Origin: Larkinella soli
GTDB taxonomy: Bacteria; Bacteroidota; Bacteroidia; Cytophagales; Spirosomataceae
Length of the DNA: 64,000 nt
Assembly (NCBI RefSeq): GCF_003703975.1
Contig: NZ_QTJY01000021.1
Location: 1 to 64,000, forward strand
Direction: 5' to 3'
A model generated the notes under the pieces. It saw only the letters and a program-made list of their open reading frames with translations. It had not been told where the DNA came from and searched no databases. Below are positions 40,772 to 50,780 of the stretch, piece after piece. The number at the start of each line of letters is the position of its first letter. The first letter of the stretch is position 1. The translations under genes were made by a program, and so were the position numbers.

Positions 40772-43111
40772 TTGCCAGTGTTGCTTTCGGATTTGAAATT
40801 TTTCCTGTTGCTTCTGTTTTGTTTTTTCTGTACTACCCTTCCGGCTGTTTCGCAACAAGTCGGTGACCTGACCGATGAACAGGTTCGCCAGTTCGTCCGG
40901 CAGGCGGCCGGCAGTGGGTTGAGTGAAAGTCAGATCGAACAGCTTGCTCTCGCACGCGGCTTTACGGCCGCCGATATAACCAGGATGCGGGAGCGGATCG
41001 CCGAACTCAACAGCCCCGCCCGGCCCCCATCCGGCCCGCCGGTTCAGACCGGCAGGGAACAAGGGAATCAAGCTGAATTGAGCGTAAGGCCGGCTCCGGA
41101 AAAGTCAGAGGCCGTTGAATCGGAATTGCCCATCTTCGGAGCTTCTCTGTTTTCCAACCCGAGTCTCACTTTTGAACCCAACCTGCGAATTCCGACCCCC
41201 CGCAATTACCAGATTGGGCCGGAGGACGAACTCATCGTCGACGTATATGGGAATGCGCAACAGAACTATCGGGTGAAAGTCAGCCCCGAGGGCGCCATCC
41301 GGCTGGAAAATCTGAGCCCCATTTATGTGAACGGGCTGACCGTCGAGCAGGCCGAACAGCGCATCATCAGCCGGTTGCAGCAGTTGTACGCCGGTTTGAA
41401 TACCCGGTCCGGCGGAGTTTATGCCACCGTCACTCTGGGCAGCATCCGAAGCATCAAAGTCACGCTGATCGGTCAGGTCCTGCGTCCGGGAACCTACACG
41501 CTTTCTTCGCTGGCGACCGTTTTTAACGCGCTTTACGCGGCCGGCGGGCCCCACCCGGGCCGGGGATCGTTCCGGGATATCCGGGTATACCGAAATAACC
41601 AACTGATCCGCACGCTGGATATGTACGATTTCCTGCTGCGGGCCGACCAGAAGGACAACATTCGCCTTCAGGATCAGGACGTGCTGTTTGTCAATCACTA
41701 CCAGACCCGCATCGAGCTGGCAGGGGAAGTGAAGCAACCCGCCGTTTATGAAGTGCAGAAAGGAGAGCCGCTGAAGCAGGTGCTGGCTTTCGCGGGCGGC
41801 TTCACCGACAAGGCCTACACTTCCTCCATCACGCTGCGCCGTCAAACGCCCCGCGAACTGGAGGTCCTGACCGTAGCGGCCGCCGAAATCGCCGGGTTTA
41901 TGCCCCAAAAGGGAGACCGATACACGGTTGGTGCCATTCTCGACCGGTACGAGAACCGGGTAACGATTCAGGGAGCGGTATTCCGACCTGGAATCTTTGC
42001 CCTGGAAAAAAACCGTACCCTCAGCCAGCTGATCAAATCCGCCGAAGGGCTGAGAGAGGACGCTTTTCTGAACCGGGCCACCCTGCGCCGGCTTCGCGAT
42101 AACCTGGATCCCGAACTGGTGGCCGTCGATCTTGGCCGTCTCATGCGTGGGCAGGCGCCCGATATTTCGCTGCAACGGGAGGACGTTCTCACTATTGCTT
42201 CGTATGGGGATCTGCGCGGGCAACGGAAGGTACATATCGAGGGCGCCGTCAACCGGCCCGGAACCTACGATTTCGTCGACAGCCTCAGCATCGCCAACCT
42301 GATTGTTCTGGCCGGCGGCTTTACCGACGGGGCCCTGGCCTCCCGGATCGAAATTGCGCGTCGTGTCCGGAGCGATACGGCCGACCTGCCCCGCAGCCAG
42401 AACGTCCGCCTGTTCCAGTTTGAATTGAATGATCAGTTAAGACTGACCGAAGCGGAGGCCCGCTTTTCGCTTCAGCCGTTTGACCAGGTCTATGTCCGAA
42501 CTTCGCCCCGCTACGAACCACAAAAAAGAGTGATCATCTCGGGCGAAGTGCGTTACCCGGGCAGCTATCCCATCCGGGATAAACTCGAACGCATCACCGA
42601 TCTGATTGCCCGTGCCGGAGGCCTTCGTCCGGAAGCTTACCTGAAAGCCACCCGGTTTATGCGCCGGGGCGAACTGATTTCGGTCGATATTAAAGAAATC
42701 CTCGCCCGGCCTTCCGACACCGGGAATCTGCTTCTCCTTCCCAACGATTCGATTCATATTCCGCGCCAGGTAGAGCTGGTTCGGGTGAAAGGAGAGGTGC
42801 TCAACGCGTCGGTCGTCGACTATAATCCGGTCAAAACCGTGAAATCCTATCTGAATGAAGCGGGCGGATTTACGACCAAAGCGATGCGACGAAAGCTTTA
42901 TGTGGTTTACGCGAACGGCAAAGTTCAGCGGACAAAAAGCTTCCTGGGCCTCCGGTTCTATCCCGATGCCGAGCCGGGGATGGAAGTCATCGCGCCGGCC
43001 AGGGTTCCCCGGGGAGACAGCAAACTGACGCCGGCCGAACGGGTAGCCGTTGCAACGGGCCTTACCTCTCTGGCGGCCGTCGTCCTTACCGTGGTCCGAT
43101 TGTTCCAATGA
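40772..43111 (+). CDS. Polysaccharide export protein, Wza-like with multiple SLBB domains
   Basis: A 779-residue outer-membrane export protein. After a signal segment (FFLLLLFCFFCTTLPAVSQ) and a helical region come the Poly_export domain (NYQIGPEDELIVDVYGNAQQNYRVKVSPEG) and a series of SLBB beta-grasp units, recognisable from repeated phrases: KVTLIGQVLRPGTYTL, RIELAGEVKQPAVYEV, VTIQGAVFRPGIFAL, VHIEGAVNRPGTYDF, VIISGEVRYPGSYPI. A C-terminal membrane helix (VATGLTSLAAVVLTVVRLF) is present. No ATG fits the start: I use TTG at 40772, but TTG at 40793, giving MKFFLLLLFCFF, is equally plausible. First gene of the polysaccharide cluster. Confidence 0.92.
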   Translation: MPVLLSDLKFFLLLLFCFFCTTLPAVSQQVGDLTDEQVRQFVRQAAGSGLSESQIEQLALARGFTAADITRMRERIAELNSPARPPSGPPVQTGREQGNQAELSVRPAPEKSEAVESELPIFGASLFSNPSLTFEPNLRIPTPRNYQIGPEDELIVDVYGNAQQNYRVKVSPEGAIRLENLSPIYVNGLTVEQAEQRIISRLQQLYAGLNTRSGGVYATVTLGSIRSIKVTLIGQVLRPGTYTLSSLATVFNALYAAGGPHPGRGSFRDIRVYRNNQLIRTLDMYDFLLRADQKDNIRLQDQDVLFVNHYQTRIELAGEVKQPAVYEVQKGEPLKQVLAFAGGFTDKAYTSSITLRRQTPRELEVLTVAAAEIAGFMPQKGDRYTVGAILDRYENRVTIQGAVFRPGIFALEKNRTLSQLIKSAEGLREDAFLNRATLRRLRDNLDPELVAVDLGRLMRGQAPDISLQREDVLTIASYGDLRGQRKVHIEGAVNRPGTYDFVDSLSIANLIVLAGGFTDGALASRIEIARRVRSDTADLPRSQNVRLFQFELNDQLRLTEAEARFSLQPFDQVYVRTSPRYEPQKRVIISGEVRYPGSYPIRDKLERITDLIARAGGLRPEAYLKATRFMRRGELISVDIKEILARPSDTGNLLLLPNDSIHIPRQVELVRVKGEVLNASVVDYNPVKTVKSYLNEAGGFTTKAMRRKLYVVYANGKVQRTKSFLGLRFYPDAEPGMEVIAPARVPRGDSKLTPAERVAVATGLTSLAAVVLTVVRLFQ

Positions 43112-44229
43112 AAGCCGCTCCGATGACGACAGAAGCAAAAGTGGCCGAGCCCGCACCCGGCAGAGACGGCTGGGTTAGCCTGACTCCGGAAAAGGCCGTC
43201 CGGCTCTTATGGCATTGCCGGAGAACGCTGGCGGTATTTACGCTGTTTTTTTCGGGAGTGGGAGTTGTGCTGGCGGTGCTGACCGCCCCCGAGTATGTTT
43301 CCGAAGCGCGAATCATGCCGGAGATGCATCCGGGAGCCGGTGATACCTTTCGCAAGTTAGCCTCGGCGGCCGGTTTCGCCGGGCTCAATCTAAGCGATAT
43401 CGAGGAAGTTGAAGCCGTTCGTCCGGACCTGTACCCCAACATTCTTCAGAGTTCTCCTTTTATTCTTTATTTACTGGAGCGACCGGTATTGACCGGTGCC
43501 GGAACCCGGAAAACCGTTTCCGAAATGCTGAGAGCGGTATCCTGGAAGGCTCGTTTTTTTCCGGAAGCTCAACTGCCTCTTCCGCCGGCTGCCGACGGGG
43601 CCGGTCCGATCAAATTAACCGAAGACCAGCAGGATCTTCTTGAAGAAGCTCAGAAACGGATCTCGGCCCGCATGGATACACGGTCGGGCGTTATTACCAT
43701 TGCCGCCAGGGTGCCCGACGCGGTGGCCGTCGCTTCCGTCGCCCAACTGGCCATGGACTATCTGACCCGGTATGTTACCGGCTACCGGACCGAAAAGGCC
43801 CGCAAAGATCTGGCGTTTTATGGTTCCCGGCTCAATGAAGCCAGACGACGCTTTCAGGCGGCCCAGTATCGGGTGTTTCAATACAATGATCAGCATAAAA
43901 ACATGATCGTTCAGGCGGCCACTCTGGAGAAGAAGCGGCTCGATGCCGAACTGGTGATCGCCGAGTCGGTGTATTCGGAACTGGCCCGGCAGCATGAACA
44001 GGCCCGGATCAAGGTGCAGGAACGGACCCCCGTTTTCAAGGTACTCGAACCGCCGAAGATTCCTCTGAAACGGGAATCTCCCAAAAGGATGTTGATGGTA
44101 TTGACTTATTCTTTCGTCGGTTTCGTTATTGGCAGTATATATTTGCTCATAACCGGGCCGGATGTGCTCGGCCATCTCCGGCGACGCATTCGTTTCATTA
44201 CTCAGGAAGGGCCGGAGCGGAAGGATTGA
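43108..44229 (+). CDS. Wzz/chain-length determinant-like inner-membrane protein
   Basis: A 373-residue polysaccharide co-polymerase. Two membrane helices (LAVFTLFFSGVGVVLAVLTA near 45-65 and LMVLTYSFVGFVIGSIYLLI near 335-355) flank a periplasmic domain with coiled-coil potential (RKDLAFYGSRLNEARRRFQAAQYRVFQYND). The proline-rich motif PPKIPLKRESPKR precedes the second helix, as in the family. No tyrosine-kinase domain is fused. It overlaps the Wza-like gene by 4 nt. It sets polymer length together with Wzy and couples to the exporter. Confidence 0.92.
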   Translation: MKAAPMTTEAKVAEPAPGRDGWVSLTPEKAVRLLWHCRRTLAVFTLFFSGVGVVLAVLTAPEYVSEARIMPEMHPGAGDTFRKLASAAGFAGLNLSDIEEVEAVRPDLYPNILQSSPFILYLLERPVLTGAGTRKTVSEMLRAVSWKARFFPEAQLPLPPAADGAGPIKLTEDQQDLLEEAQKRISARMDTRSGVITIAARVPDAVAVASVAQLAMDYLTRYVTGYRTEKARKDLAFYGSRLNEARRRFQAAQYRVFQYNDQHKNMIVQAATLEKKRLDAELVIAESVYSELARQHEQARIKVQERTPVFKVLEPPKIPLKRESPKRMLMVLTYSFVGFVIGSIYLLITGPDVLGHLRRRIRFITQEGPERKD

Positions 44230-44256
44230 TACGGTTTGTTGTAAAGATAATTAATT

Positions 44257-45549
44257 GTGTACCAGGAATTAAAGCAGAAACGAAAACAGATCGCCGTGAT
44301 CGGCCTCGGTTACGTGGGGCTTCCGATTGCGCTGGAGTTTGCCCGGCAGTTCAAAGTGATCGGCTTCGACATCAACCCGGACCGGGTGGCCATGATGCAG
44401 CGCGGGGAAGACCCCTCACGCGAGATCGGACCGGCGGATTTTGAAGGTAAAGACATCCGTTTTACGGCCGATCCCGAGGTGCTGCGGCAGGCGCATTTCT
44501 TCGTGGTGGCGGTTCCGACGCCGGTCGATGATTATAAGGTGCCGGATCTGAAGCCGCTCCAGCGAGCCTCTGAAGCGGTCGGAAAAGTGCTCAAGCGGGG
44601 CGACTATGTGATTTACGAATCGACGGTGTATCCCGGTTGTACGGAGGAAGACTGCCTGCCCATCCTGGAGCAGTTCTCCGGCCTGAAGCTGGGTGCCGAT
44701 TTCCGGATCGGCTATTCACCGGAGCGGATCAATCCGGGCGACAGGGAACGGACCCTGCCCAATATCCTTAAGATCGTTTCAGGAAGTGACGCCGAGGCCC
44801 TGGAGGAGATTGCGGCCGTATACGGAAGCATCATCCGGGCGGGAATTTACAAGGCTCCGACCATCAAGGTGGCCGAGGCCGCCAAAGTGATCGAGAATAC
44901 CCAGCGAGATCTGAACATCTCCCTGATGAATGAATTATCTATCATCTTCGATAAGATGAGTATCGACACGCAGGAGGTGATCAAGGCCGCCGGGACGAAG
45001 TGGAACTTCCTGAAGTTCACGCCCGGGCTGGTCGGCGGACACTGCATTGGGGTCGATCCCTACTACCTGCTTTACAAATCCCGTCAGCTGGGGTATGACC
45101 CCCAGGTGATTCACAGCGGCCGCCGGATCAACGACGGTATGCCGGCCTACATCGCCACGAAGCTGGTGCAGATGCTGATCAAGCGGGGCAAAGCCCCGCA
45201 GCAGACGAAAGTGCTGATCATGGGAATCACCTTTAAGGAAAACGTCGCCGACATCCGGAATTCCAAGGTCGCCGACCTGGTGCGGGAGCTGATGAAATAT
45301 TCCGTCAACGTCCATATCGTCGATGCCCAGGCGTCACCGAACGAGGTGGCGCATGAGTATAACCTGACTCTGATGGACTCACCCTCGAACCAATATGATG
45401 CGGTAGTGGTGGCCGTCGGACACGACGAATACCGGCAACTGGATATTGCGTATTTCCGCTCCATCATGAACAGTCAGCCAATCCTTCTGGACCTGAAAGG
45501 CCTCTATGCAACCGGAGATCTGGACGGGATGGAATACTGGCGGATGTAA
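44257..45549 (+). CDS. UDP-N-acetylhexosamine 6-dehydrogenase (TviB/WbpO type)
   Basis: A 430-residue nucleotide-sugar dehydrogenase that oxidises C6 of a UDP-N-acetylhexosamine to the uronic acid. The NAD-binding motif is VIGLGYVGLP, the conserved ESTVYPGCTE lies near 121-130, and the catalytic cysteine is C263 in GLVGGHCIGVDPYY. The N-terminal EIGPADFEGKDIRFT segment is typical of the TviB/WbpO subgroup. The start is GTG at 44257, 27 nt after the Wzz gene. It supplies an acidic amino sugar for the polymer. Confidence 0.94.
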   Translation: MYQELKQKRKQIAVIGLGYVGLPIALEFARQFKVIGFDINPDRVAMMQRGEDPSREIGPADFEGKDIRFTADPEVLRQAHFFVVAVPTPVDDYKVPDLKPLQRASEAVGKVLKRGDYVIYESTVYPGCTEEDCLPILEQFSGLKLGADFRIGYSPERINPGDRERTLPNILKIVSGSDAEALEEIAAVYGSIIRAGIYKAPTIKVAEAAKVIENTQRDLNISLMNELSIIFDKMSIDTQEVIKAAGTKWNFLKFTPGLVGGHCIGVDPYYLLYKSRQLGYDPQVIHSGRRINDGMPAYIATKLVQMLIKRGKAPQQTKVLIMGITFKENVADIRNSKVADLVRELMKYSVNVHIVDAQASPNEVAHEYNLTLMDSPSNQYDAVVVAVGHDEYRQLDIAYFRSIMNSQPILLDLKGLYATGDLDGMEYWRM

Positions 45550-45732
45550 TTTATTCCTCCTTAGGATGAAAGAAGTGACCGGTAGGGTGACTTTTTGACA
45601 CCACTGTCGTCTATGTAAAGGGAAAGACTACAGTAGGCAGTTTCTTCAGGCTCATGACTTTTGTATCGCCATCATTCCATGAAATCAGGCCTAGAGAGAT
45701 AGTGGCTCCAGATTTTCATTCGCTTAGTTATC

Positions 45733-47091
45733 TTGAAAAAAAGAATCGTCAAAATAATGTCCGTCAATCTGTTTCAGGTGACAGGAACGGCTCTTATTCA
45801 GTTTATTTCCGTGCCCATATTTATCACTTACTGGGGTAAATCTGATTATGGAGAATGGTTGATTCTGTTTAGCTGCAGCACGCTCTTTCAAATGAGCGAT
45901 TTCGGCATCAACTCGGCTGTTGATAACCAGATGGCTCTTTATGGAGTGCGGCAGGATTACCAGCAGGCACTAAAAGTGTATTTCCAGGGCAGGCTATTGG
46001 TTCTGCTGATGGGAGCGATGCTGCTGGCGTTGCTCTTGGCATCGTTGTTTCTGATTGATTACCGATCACAACTCCATATCACGGAGATGGATAAGAAGAC
46101 GGTCGCTCTCATTTCGATTTTGCTGTCTTTTCATGCACTGCTGGTTGTGCAGCAGGAACTACTTAGCAGTATTTACAGGGCGGCTCAAGAATACACGATT
46201 GGTCGGGTGTGGATTATCCGGACCAGACTGGTAGAATTTTTTGTAGTGGTCCTGGCGGTAATGTTCGGAGCGTCTTGCTTTGTTGTGGCTTTCCTGTATC
46301 CCGTTGTTCGGCTCGTATTCTGGGTTGCTATGCTCCGGGCGTGTTACCAAAAGTATCCCTGGTTTCGGCAGAAAGGCATGTACAGCGTCGATTATCTGCT
46401 GATTAAACGGTTGTTAAAGCCGTCGTTCAGCTTTCTTATTATGTCGTTGGGACATGCCGTGATGTTGCAGGGCACCCTATTGTTGGCAGGCCACTTTTTT
46501 TCGCCCGCAACGGTAGTCGTTTTTTCGACGGTTCGCCTGTTCAGTAGCCTGATCCGGCAGGGCATCTCCGTCGTCAGTCGTACGGTTTGGATCGAGTTGT
46601 CACCGGCCCTTGAACAGCACAACTATTTGCTGGCCCGCCGACTTCACCAACGAGCCAGCCAGATTAATCTGTGTCTTGCCTTTGGAGCAGCCTTTATCTT
46701 CCAACTGGTTGGAGAACATGCGATTGCATGGTGGACTCTGGGCGAGGTGTCGATAGACCAGCCTTTCTTCGGCTTCATGCTGCTGGCTACTGTTACCTAC
46801 ACGGTCTGGGCGACCAGCCTCACAGTTCCCATGTCGGTCAACCGACACCGGAAGGAATCTTTGTGGTTTGTCGGTTCGAGTATTTTAGGCCTTTTCTGTG
46901 CTGTCTTGCTCATCCCTGCCATCGGTTTACCGGCTTTACCTCTTGGGTTGTTGCTAACTGACGGCTGTATGATCGGGGTAGTGTTCGGCTCATGTGTCAC
47001 CATTCTTCAGCATAAAGATAGAAAGGAGCTGTTCTCCGGTTTGATTGATTTTGAGTGGTTGAAAGACAAAATGATAGTTGCCCGATCATGA
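45733..47091 (+). CDS. Polysaccharide flippase (Wzx-like)
   Basis: A 452-residue inner-membrane protein with about 12 to 14 hydrophobic segments (e.g. GTALIQFISVPIFITYWG, LLVLLMGAMLLALLLASLFLI, ILGLFCAVLLIPAIGLPALP), of the MATE/MVF-like Wzx type. It moves undecaprenyl-linked repeat units across the inner membrane. The reading frame can start at TTG 45733 or at ATG 45757 (MSVNLFQVTG); I give the longer. The 183-bp gap upstream has no gene. From here to about 51900 the DNA is more AT-rich than the flanks, a common sign of horizontally exchanged polymer genes. Confidence 0.9.
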   Translation: MKKRIVKIMSVNLFQVTGTALIQFISVPIFITYWGKSDYGEWLILFSCSTLFQMSDFGINSAVDNQMALYGVRQDYQQALKVYFQGRLLVLLMGAMLLALLLASLFLIDYRSQLHITEMDKKTVALISILLSFHALLVVQQELLSSIYRAAQEYTIGRVWIIRTRLVEFFVVVLAVMFGASCFVVAFLYPVVRLVFWVAMLRACYQKYPWFRQKGMYSVDYLLIKRLLKPSFSFLIMSLGHAVMLQGTLLLAGHFFSPATVVVFSTVRLFSSLIRQGISVVSRTVWIELSPALEQHNYLLARRLHQRASQINLCLAFGAAFIFQLVGEHAIAWWTLGEVSIDQPFFGFMLLATVTYTVWATSLTVPMSVNRHRKESLWFVGSSILGLFCAVLLIPAIGLPALPLGLLLTDGCMIGVVFGSCVTILQHKDRKELFSGLIDFEWLKDKMIVARS

Positions 47092-48313
47092 CGGATAGGA
47101 AAATAGCCGTTGCTCAGTTAGGTGCCCGAATGCATTATGCGGTTCCGCGGATTCTTCACGAAAATGGGCTGTTACAGACCTTGTACACCGATTTCTACAG
47201 CCGAAAATATCCATTTGCTCTATTACAAAAAGCGCCTTTTTTTTCTACCGTCAAACGTTTAAATACCCGACATCATCCTGGTTTACCGGCTGGCAGAGTG
47301 TGTCATTTTCCGCCTTTCGGTCTGAGGTATTCCCTCGGGCGAAGTCGTTGCCTGACCTCAGAAGATCGCATCCGCCGGCACCTTGAGGGGGGACTCGAAT
47401 TTTCGAGGCTGGTACTGAAACAAATCCGGAAAAATTTACCAGATGTGGTTTATACTTTCAACTCCGCAGCGCTTGAAATCATGGAGTTTGCCAAAGCCAA
47501 TGGCATTTTTATTGTGCATGAGCAAACAATATGCTTGCACTATATTGAGAAGCAATTGCTAAAAATTGAAAAGGAAAAGTTTCCTGAATGGGCTATAAAT
47601 CAAGAATTTACGTTGAATTCAAATAGGTATGCAGATCGGGAACGCAACGAATTTCTGCTCGCCGACAGGGTGGTTTGTGGATCGGAATTTGTGAAAGGAG
47701 GACTTATCGCGCAATCGGTCGGTGAGGAAAAGGTACAGGTAATCCCGTATGGCGTCGCGCAGGGTCCGTTGGGCTCGCATCCTGTTCAAAAAAAAGCAGA
47801 GGGCAACTGAACGTGCTGACGGTTGGCGAAGTTGGGCTTCGGAAAGGGAGTCCCTACGTCATGAAGGCCTCCGCGCAACTCAAAGGATTCGCCAATTTCC
47901 GAATGGTCGGTGATTACAGTCGGGTACCACGAACGGTGTTGGGCGGATTAGCCAAAAATATAGAACTAATCGGGAGCGTCAGGCGCGACCGGATGCACGA
48001 ACATTACCGCTGGGCGGACGTATTTCTGCTGCCCTCAGTGTGCGAAGGCTCAGCCACGGTTACGTACGAAGCCATGCAGCACGGACTTCCGCTGATCGTT
48101 ACGCCAAATACAGGATCAGTGATCGAGCACGGGCAGGAGGGATTGATCGTGCCGGTGGGAGAACAGGAATCAGTGGTGCAGGCCATCGAACAGTTGGGAA
48201 AGGAGGCCGACACAAGAGATGGAATGGCAGAAGCGGCCCTGTTAAAAGCTAAATATGCCAGTTATGAAGCTTATTCCCAACGCCTTATTAATTTCTTTAA
48301 CAGCCTGCCATGA
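47088..48313 (+). pseudogene. Family 4 glycosyltransferase split by a frameshift at a poly-A run
   Basis: The N-terminal part (47088-47810) reads KIAVAQLGARMHYAVPRILHENGLL... to VIPYGVAQGPLG and ends HPVQKKAEGN at a stop. The C-terminal GT-B domain continues in another frame: QLNVLTVGEVGLRKGSPYV, FLLPSVCEGSATVTYEAMQHGLPLIV (the EX7E-type region) and VPVGEQESVVQAIEQL. The switch falls at a run of seven or eight A just before 47800; a one-base change restores a full-length enzyme of about 410 residues. It could be a true mutation, an assembly error or slippage-based expression. It overlaps the flippase stop by ATGA and the next gene likewise. Confidence 0.85.
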
Positions 48314-49449
48314 AGCCGAGGTTAAGCTTTTACACTAACATCCCGACACCCTACCAGCTGGATTTCTGCCAGGCGTTAGCCGAACGGTTCGAACTGAATG
48401 TTGTCTTTTATGCTCAAACCGAAAAAGGACGGCAATGGAAATTCAAAACCAATCTCGACTTATATAATGTGATCGTACTCAGGAATTCATGGATAGCTGA
48501 CTGGTTCCAGATGCGGGTGAAAGACTTTCATTTCAGCTGGCAGCTATTCAGCATCGTGCGTAATGATCGGAGTGATTACATCATCGTGGGAGGTGCGTAT
48601 TGGATTCCGAATTCCTTAATTGTTATGATTTATGCCTGGCTACTGGGAAAGCCTGTTGCATTTTTCGGGGAGCGGATTTCATCGCGAGCCACTGGTTGGC
48701 GCAAAATAATGAAATTATTGGCTTTACAACCCCTTCATATTTGTTGCCGAAGGATATTTGCTATCGGGCAGGAGGCTGCCCAAACCTATCAGGCTTTTGG
48801 CGTTCAGCTTCCAATTACAAATATACCTTACAACCTCGACGGCAAAAAGTTTCGGGCAGTAACCAGCCGGTTGCTTCGCATTCTGCAATCCCAATATCGA
48901 TGTGACGATACGCTGATCTTTCTCAGTTCTGGAGCGCTGATTCATCGCAAAGGCATGGATACGCTCGTTCGGGCTTTTCGGCTTCTGGATACGGAGCAAT
49001 ATCCCAACGTCCGTTTACTGATCCTTGGCGAAGGCCCACAACGTTCAGAACTGGAAAGATACACGGAAAAAGATTCCAGAATTGAACTATTGGGGTTCCG
49101 CCAGGCCGAGGAACTTCCGGCTTACTTCAATCTGGCCGACGTCTTCATTTTTGCGTCTCGTTACGACGGATGGGGAGTCGTTATCAACGAAGCAATCGCG
49201 GCCAGTTTACCCATTATCTGCACTGAAACGGTAGGAGCCGCGCAGGAATGGATCATCAATGGCGTCAATGGCATCCTTTGTCCTCCCAATCATGAACTGG
49301 CCTTATATGATGCGATGAAGAGGCTTATTCATTCAGCTGAAATCCGCCGGAAAATGGGTTCGTACAATGCCGCTCTGGCTTTGAAAACCGACTCCCGGTC
49401 GTACGCCAACCTCCTATTTGATGTAGTTAGTGAAGATCTTACGATATGA
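48310..49449 (+). CDS. Family 4 glycosyltransferase
   Basis: A 379-residue GT-B transferase. The N-terminal acceptor domain starts RLSFYTNIPTPYQLDFCQAL. The donor domain shows LIFLSSGALIHRKGMDTLVRAF, VRLLILGEGPQRSELERY and DVFIFASRYDGWGVVINEAIAASLPII, the EX7E-like catalytic region. It is cytoplasmic, adding one sugar to the lipid-linked repeat unit. ATGA overlaps on both sides show translational coupling with the frameshifted transferase and the polymerase. Sugar specificity unknown. Confidence 0.92.
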   Translation: MKPRLSFYTNIPTPYQLDFCQALAERFELNVVFYAQTEKGRQWKFKTNLDLYNVIVLRNSWIADWFQMRVKDFHFSWQLFSIVRNDRSDYIIVGGAYWIPNSLIVMIYAWLLGKPVAFFGERISSRATGWRKIMKLLALQPLHICCRRIFAIGQEAAQTYQAFGVQLPITNIPYNLDGKKFRAVTSRLLRILQSQYRCDDTLIFLSSGALIHRKGMDTLVRAFRLLDTEQYPNVRLLILGEGPQRSELERYTEKDSRIELLGFRQAEELPAYFNLADVFIFASRYDGWGVVINEAIAASLPIICTETVGAAQEWIINGVNGILCPPNHELALYDAMKRLIHSAEIRRKMGSYNAALALKTDSRSYANLLFDVVSEDLTI

Positions 49450-50780
49450 TTTGGGCGTGCATCCTGTTGAATTTCCTTGTATTGGTGGCCGGGCTTTACT
49501 ATGCCCGAAAGCAGGGGTTTCAATCAGTGATGCCATTCACGGTTTCATTGATTCTATTGTTGGTTTATAGCCTGTTGAGCCCAGTTTTTTTTTACATGAC
49601 CGGCCGGGAGACGCCATTGGGAGATGATGGAGTATTCCGATTTGTAGGGAAGTCGATTTCGGATTATTACGAATTGGGAATGTTTCTGAACCTAATCGCA
49701 AACACCCATTTCATTTATGGTTTTGTGGCTATGCGAAGAAGTGTGGCCACGAAGGGCCATGAATTGAGGCCCACCTCGCTCCCCTCACTCCGCTTGCAGA
49801 CTATCGGATTATACCTTCTGTTTACAGGAATTGTTCTGGCCGACTTATTCATCAGTGGACTCAATCCCCTGGATATTCTTTTCGGCAGTGCCGACGAAGA
49901 CTTGTTTGGCGCAGAGAGTGCCACCAATTCGCATTATTTCCGAAACTGCGCCGATTGTCTCATCACAACGATCATTCTCTTTGCGTACATGCAGGGTCGG
50001 CGTAGTCAACTGCTTCTGCTCATGATACCGGCATTTGTGCTGTTTGCTCTCATGGGGTTTCGATATCGGATCATACTGACCTTACTTGGCCTCCTCATCG
50101 TCTACGGTTCCAGGTCCACTTTTGTCGGAAACATCCGACATTGGGCAGCGATCGGATTCGGCCTGGCTTACTTCATTCTTTTTATTACCTATAACCGCTG
50201 GAATTTCATAGCAGGACATTTACAGGATTTGACCTTCAATCCGGCCGAATTTGAATACACTGTATTCTTCGAACAGACGCATGGTGCACTGGTGGATATG
50301 AACCTGCTGCGGTATTTTAAAGAGAATACTGACGCAAAGCATGATTGGGGCTTGTCCATGTTTGGATACATCCTAATTAAAGCGCTACCGCGAGCCTTTT
50401 TCCCAAATGGAGAAAAACCGTATCCATCTCCGTTTGTCCGCACCCTCGACGATTCTCTCGAATTGCCTAATAGCTGGACCCGAACGGGAGAAGCAAGCCT
50501 TCATTACGGCGCGTTTTATGCCGCCTTCGGGTTAGCCGGTTATGTAATTCTTCCCTTACTAATGGGCCGTTGGATTCGGTTTGTCACTGACCGGAATCCA
50601 GTAGAAAAGCCGCTGGGCTTCCTGAAACAACTTGCTTTTACTCTGGCTCTGTTTCAGTTCATTACCCGGGGATACTTTCCACAATTTGTTGATCATTTCG
50701 TCTATTTATCCCTGCCCATTTGGCTGGTCGCCGGTAGCATTGGCCGGGCTACTCAACCGTTTTATGATAGTTCTCGTTAA
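49446..50780 (+). CDS. O-antigen/capsule polymerase-like membrane protein (Wzy-type)
   Basis: A 444-residue inner-membrane protein with about 10 or more hydrophobic helices (MIWACILLNFLVLVAGLYYA, FTVSLILLLVYSLLSPVFF, LLLLMIPAFVLFALMGF). A long hydrophilic loop after HLQDLTFNPAEFEYTVFFEQ resembles the periplasmic loop of Wzy polymerases. Position between glycosyltransferases in a cluster with Wzx and Wzz supports this role. Wzy proteins share little sequence, so the call rests on topology and context. Confidence 0.78.
   Translation: MIWACILLNFLVLVAGLYYARKQGFQSVMPFTVSLILLLVYSLLSPVFFYMTGRETPLGDDGVFRFVGKSISDYYELGMFLNLIANTHFIYGFVAMRRSVATKGHELRPTSLPSLRLQTIGLYLLFTGIVLADLFISGLNPLDILFGSADEDLFGAESATNSHYFRNCADCLITTIILFAYMQGRRSQLLLLMIPAFVLFALMGFRYRIILTLLGLLIVYGSRSTFVGNIRHWAAIGFGLAYFILFITYNRWNFIAGHLQDLTFNPAEFEYTVFFEQTHGALVDMNLLRYFKENTDAKHDWGLSMFGYILIKALPRAFFPNGEKPYPSPFVRTLDDSLELPNSWTRTGEASLHYGAFYAAFGLAGYVILPLLMGRWIRFVTDRNPVEKPLGFLKQLAFTLALFQFITRGYFPQFVDHFVYLSLPIWLVAGSIGRATQPFYDSSR

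Noticed and set aside
41105-42235. Long minus-strand open frame within the Wza-like gene
   Set aside because: Antisense shadow of SLBB-domain repeats; no recognisable family.
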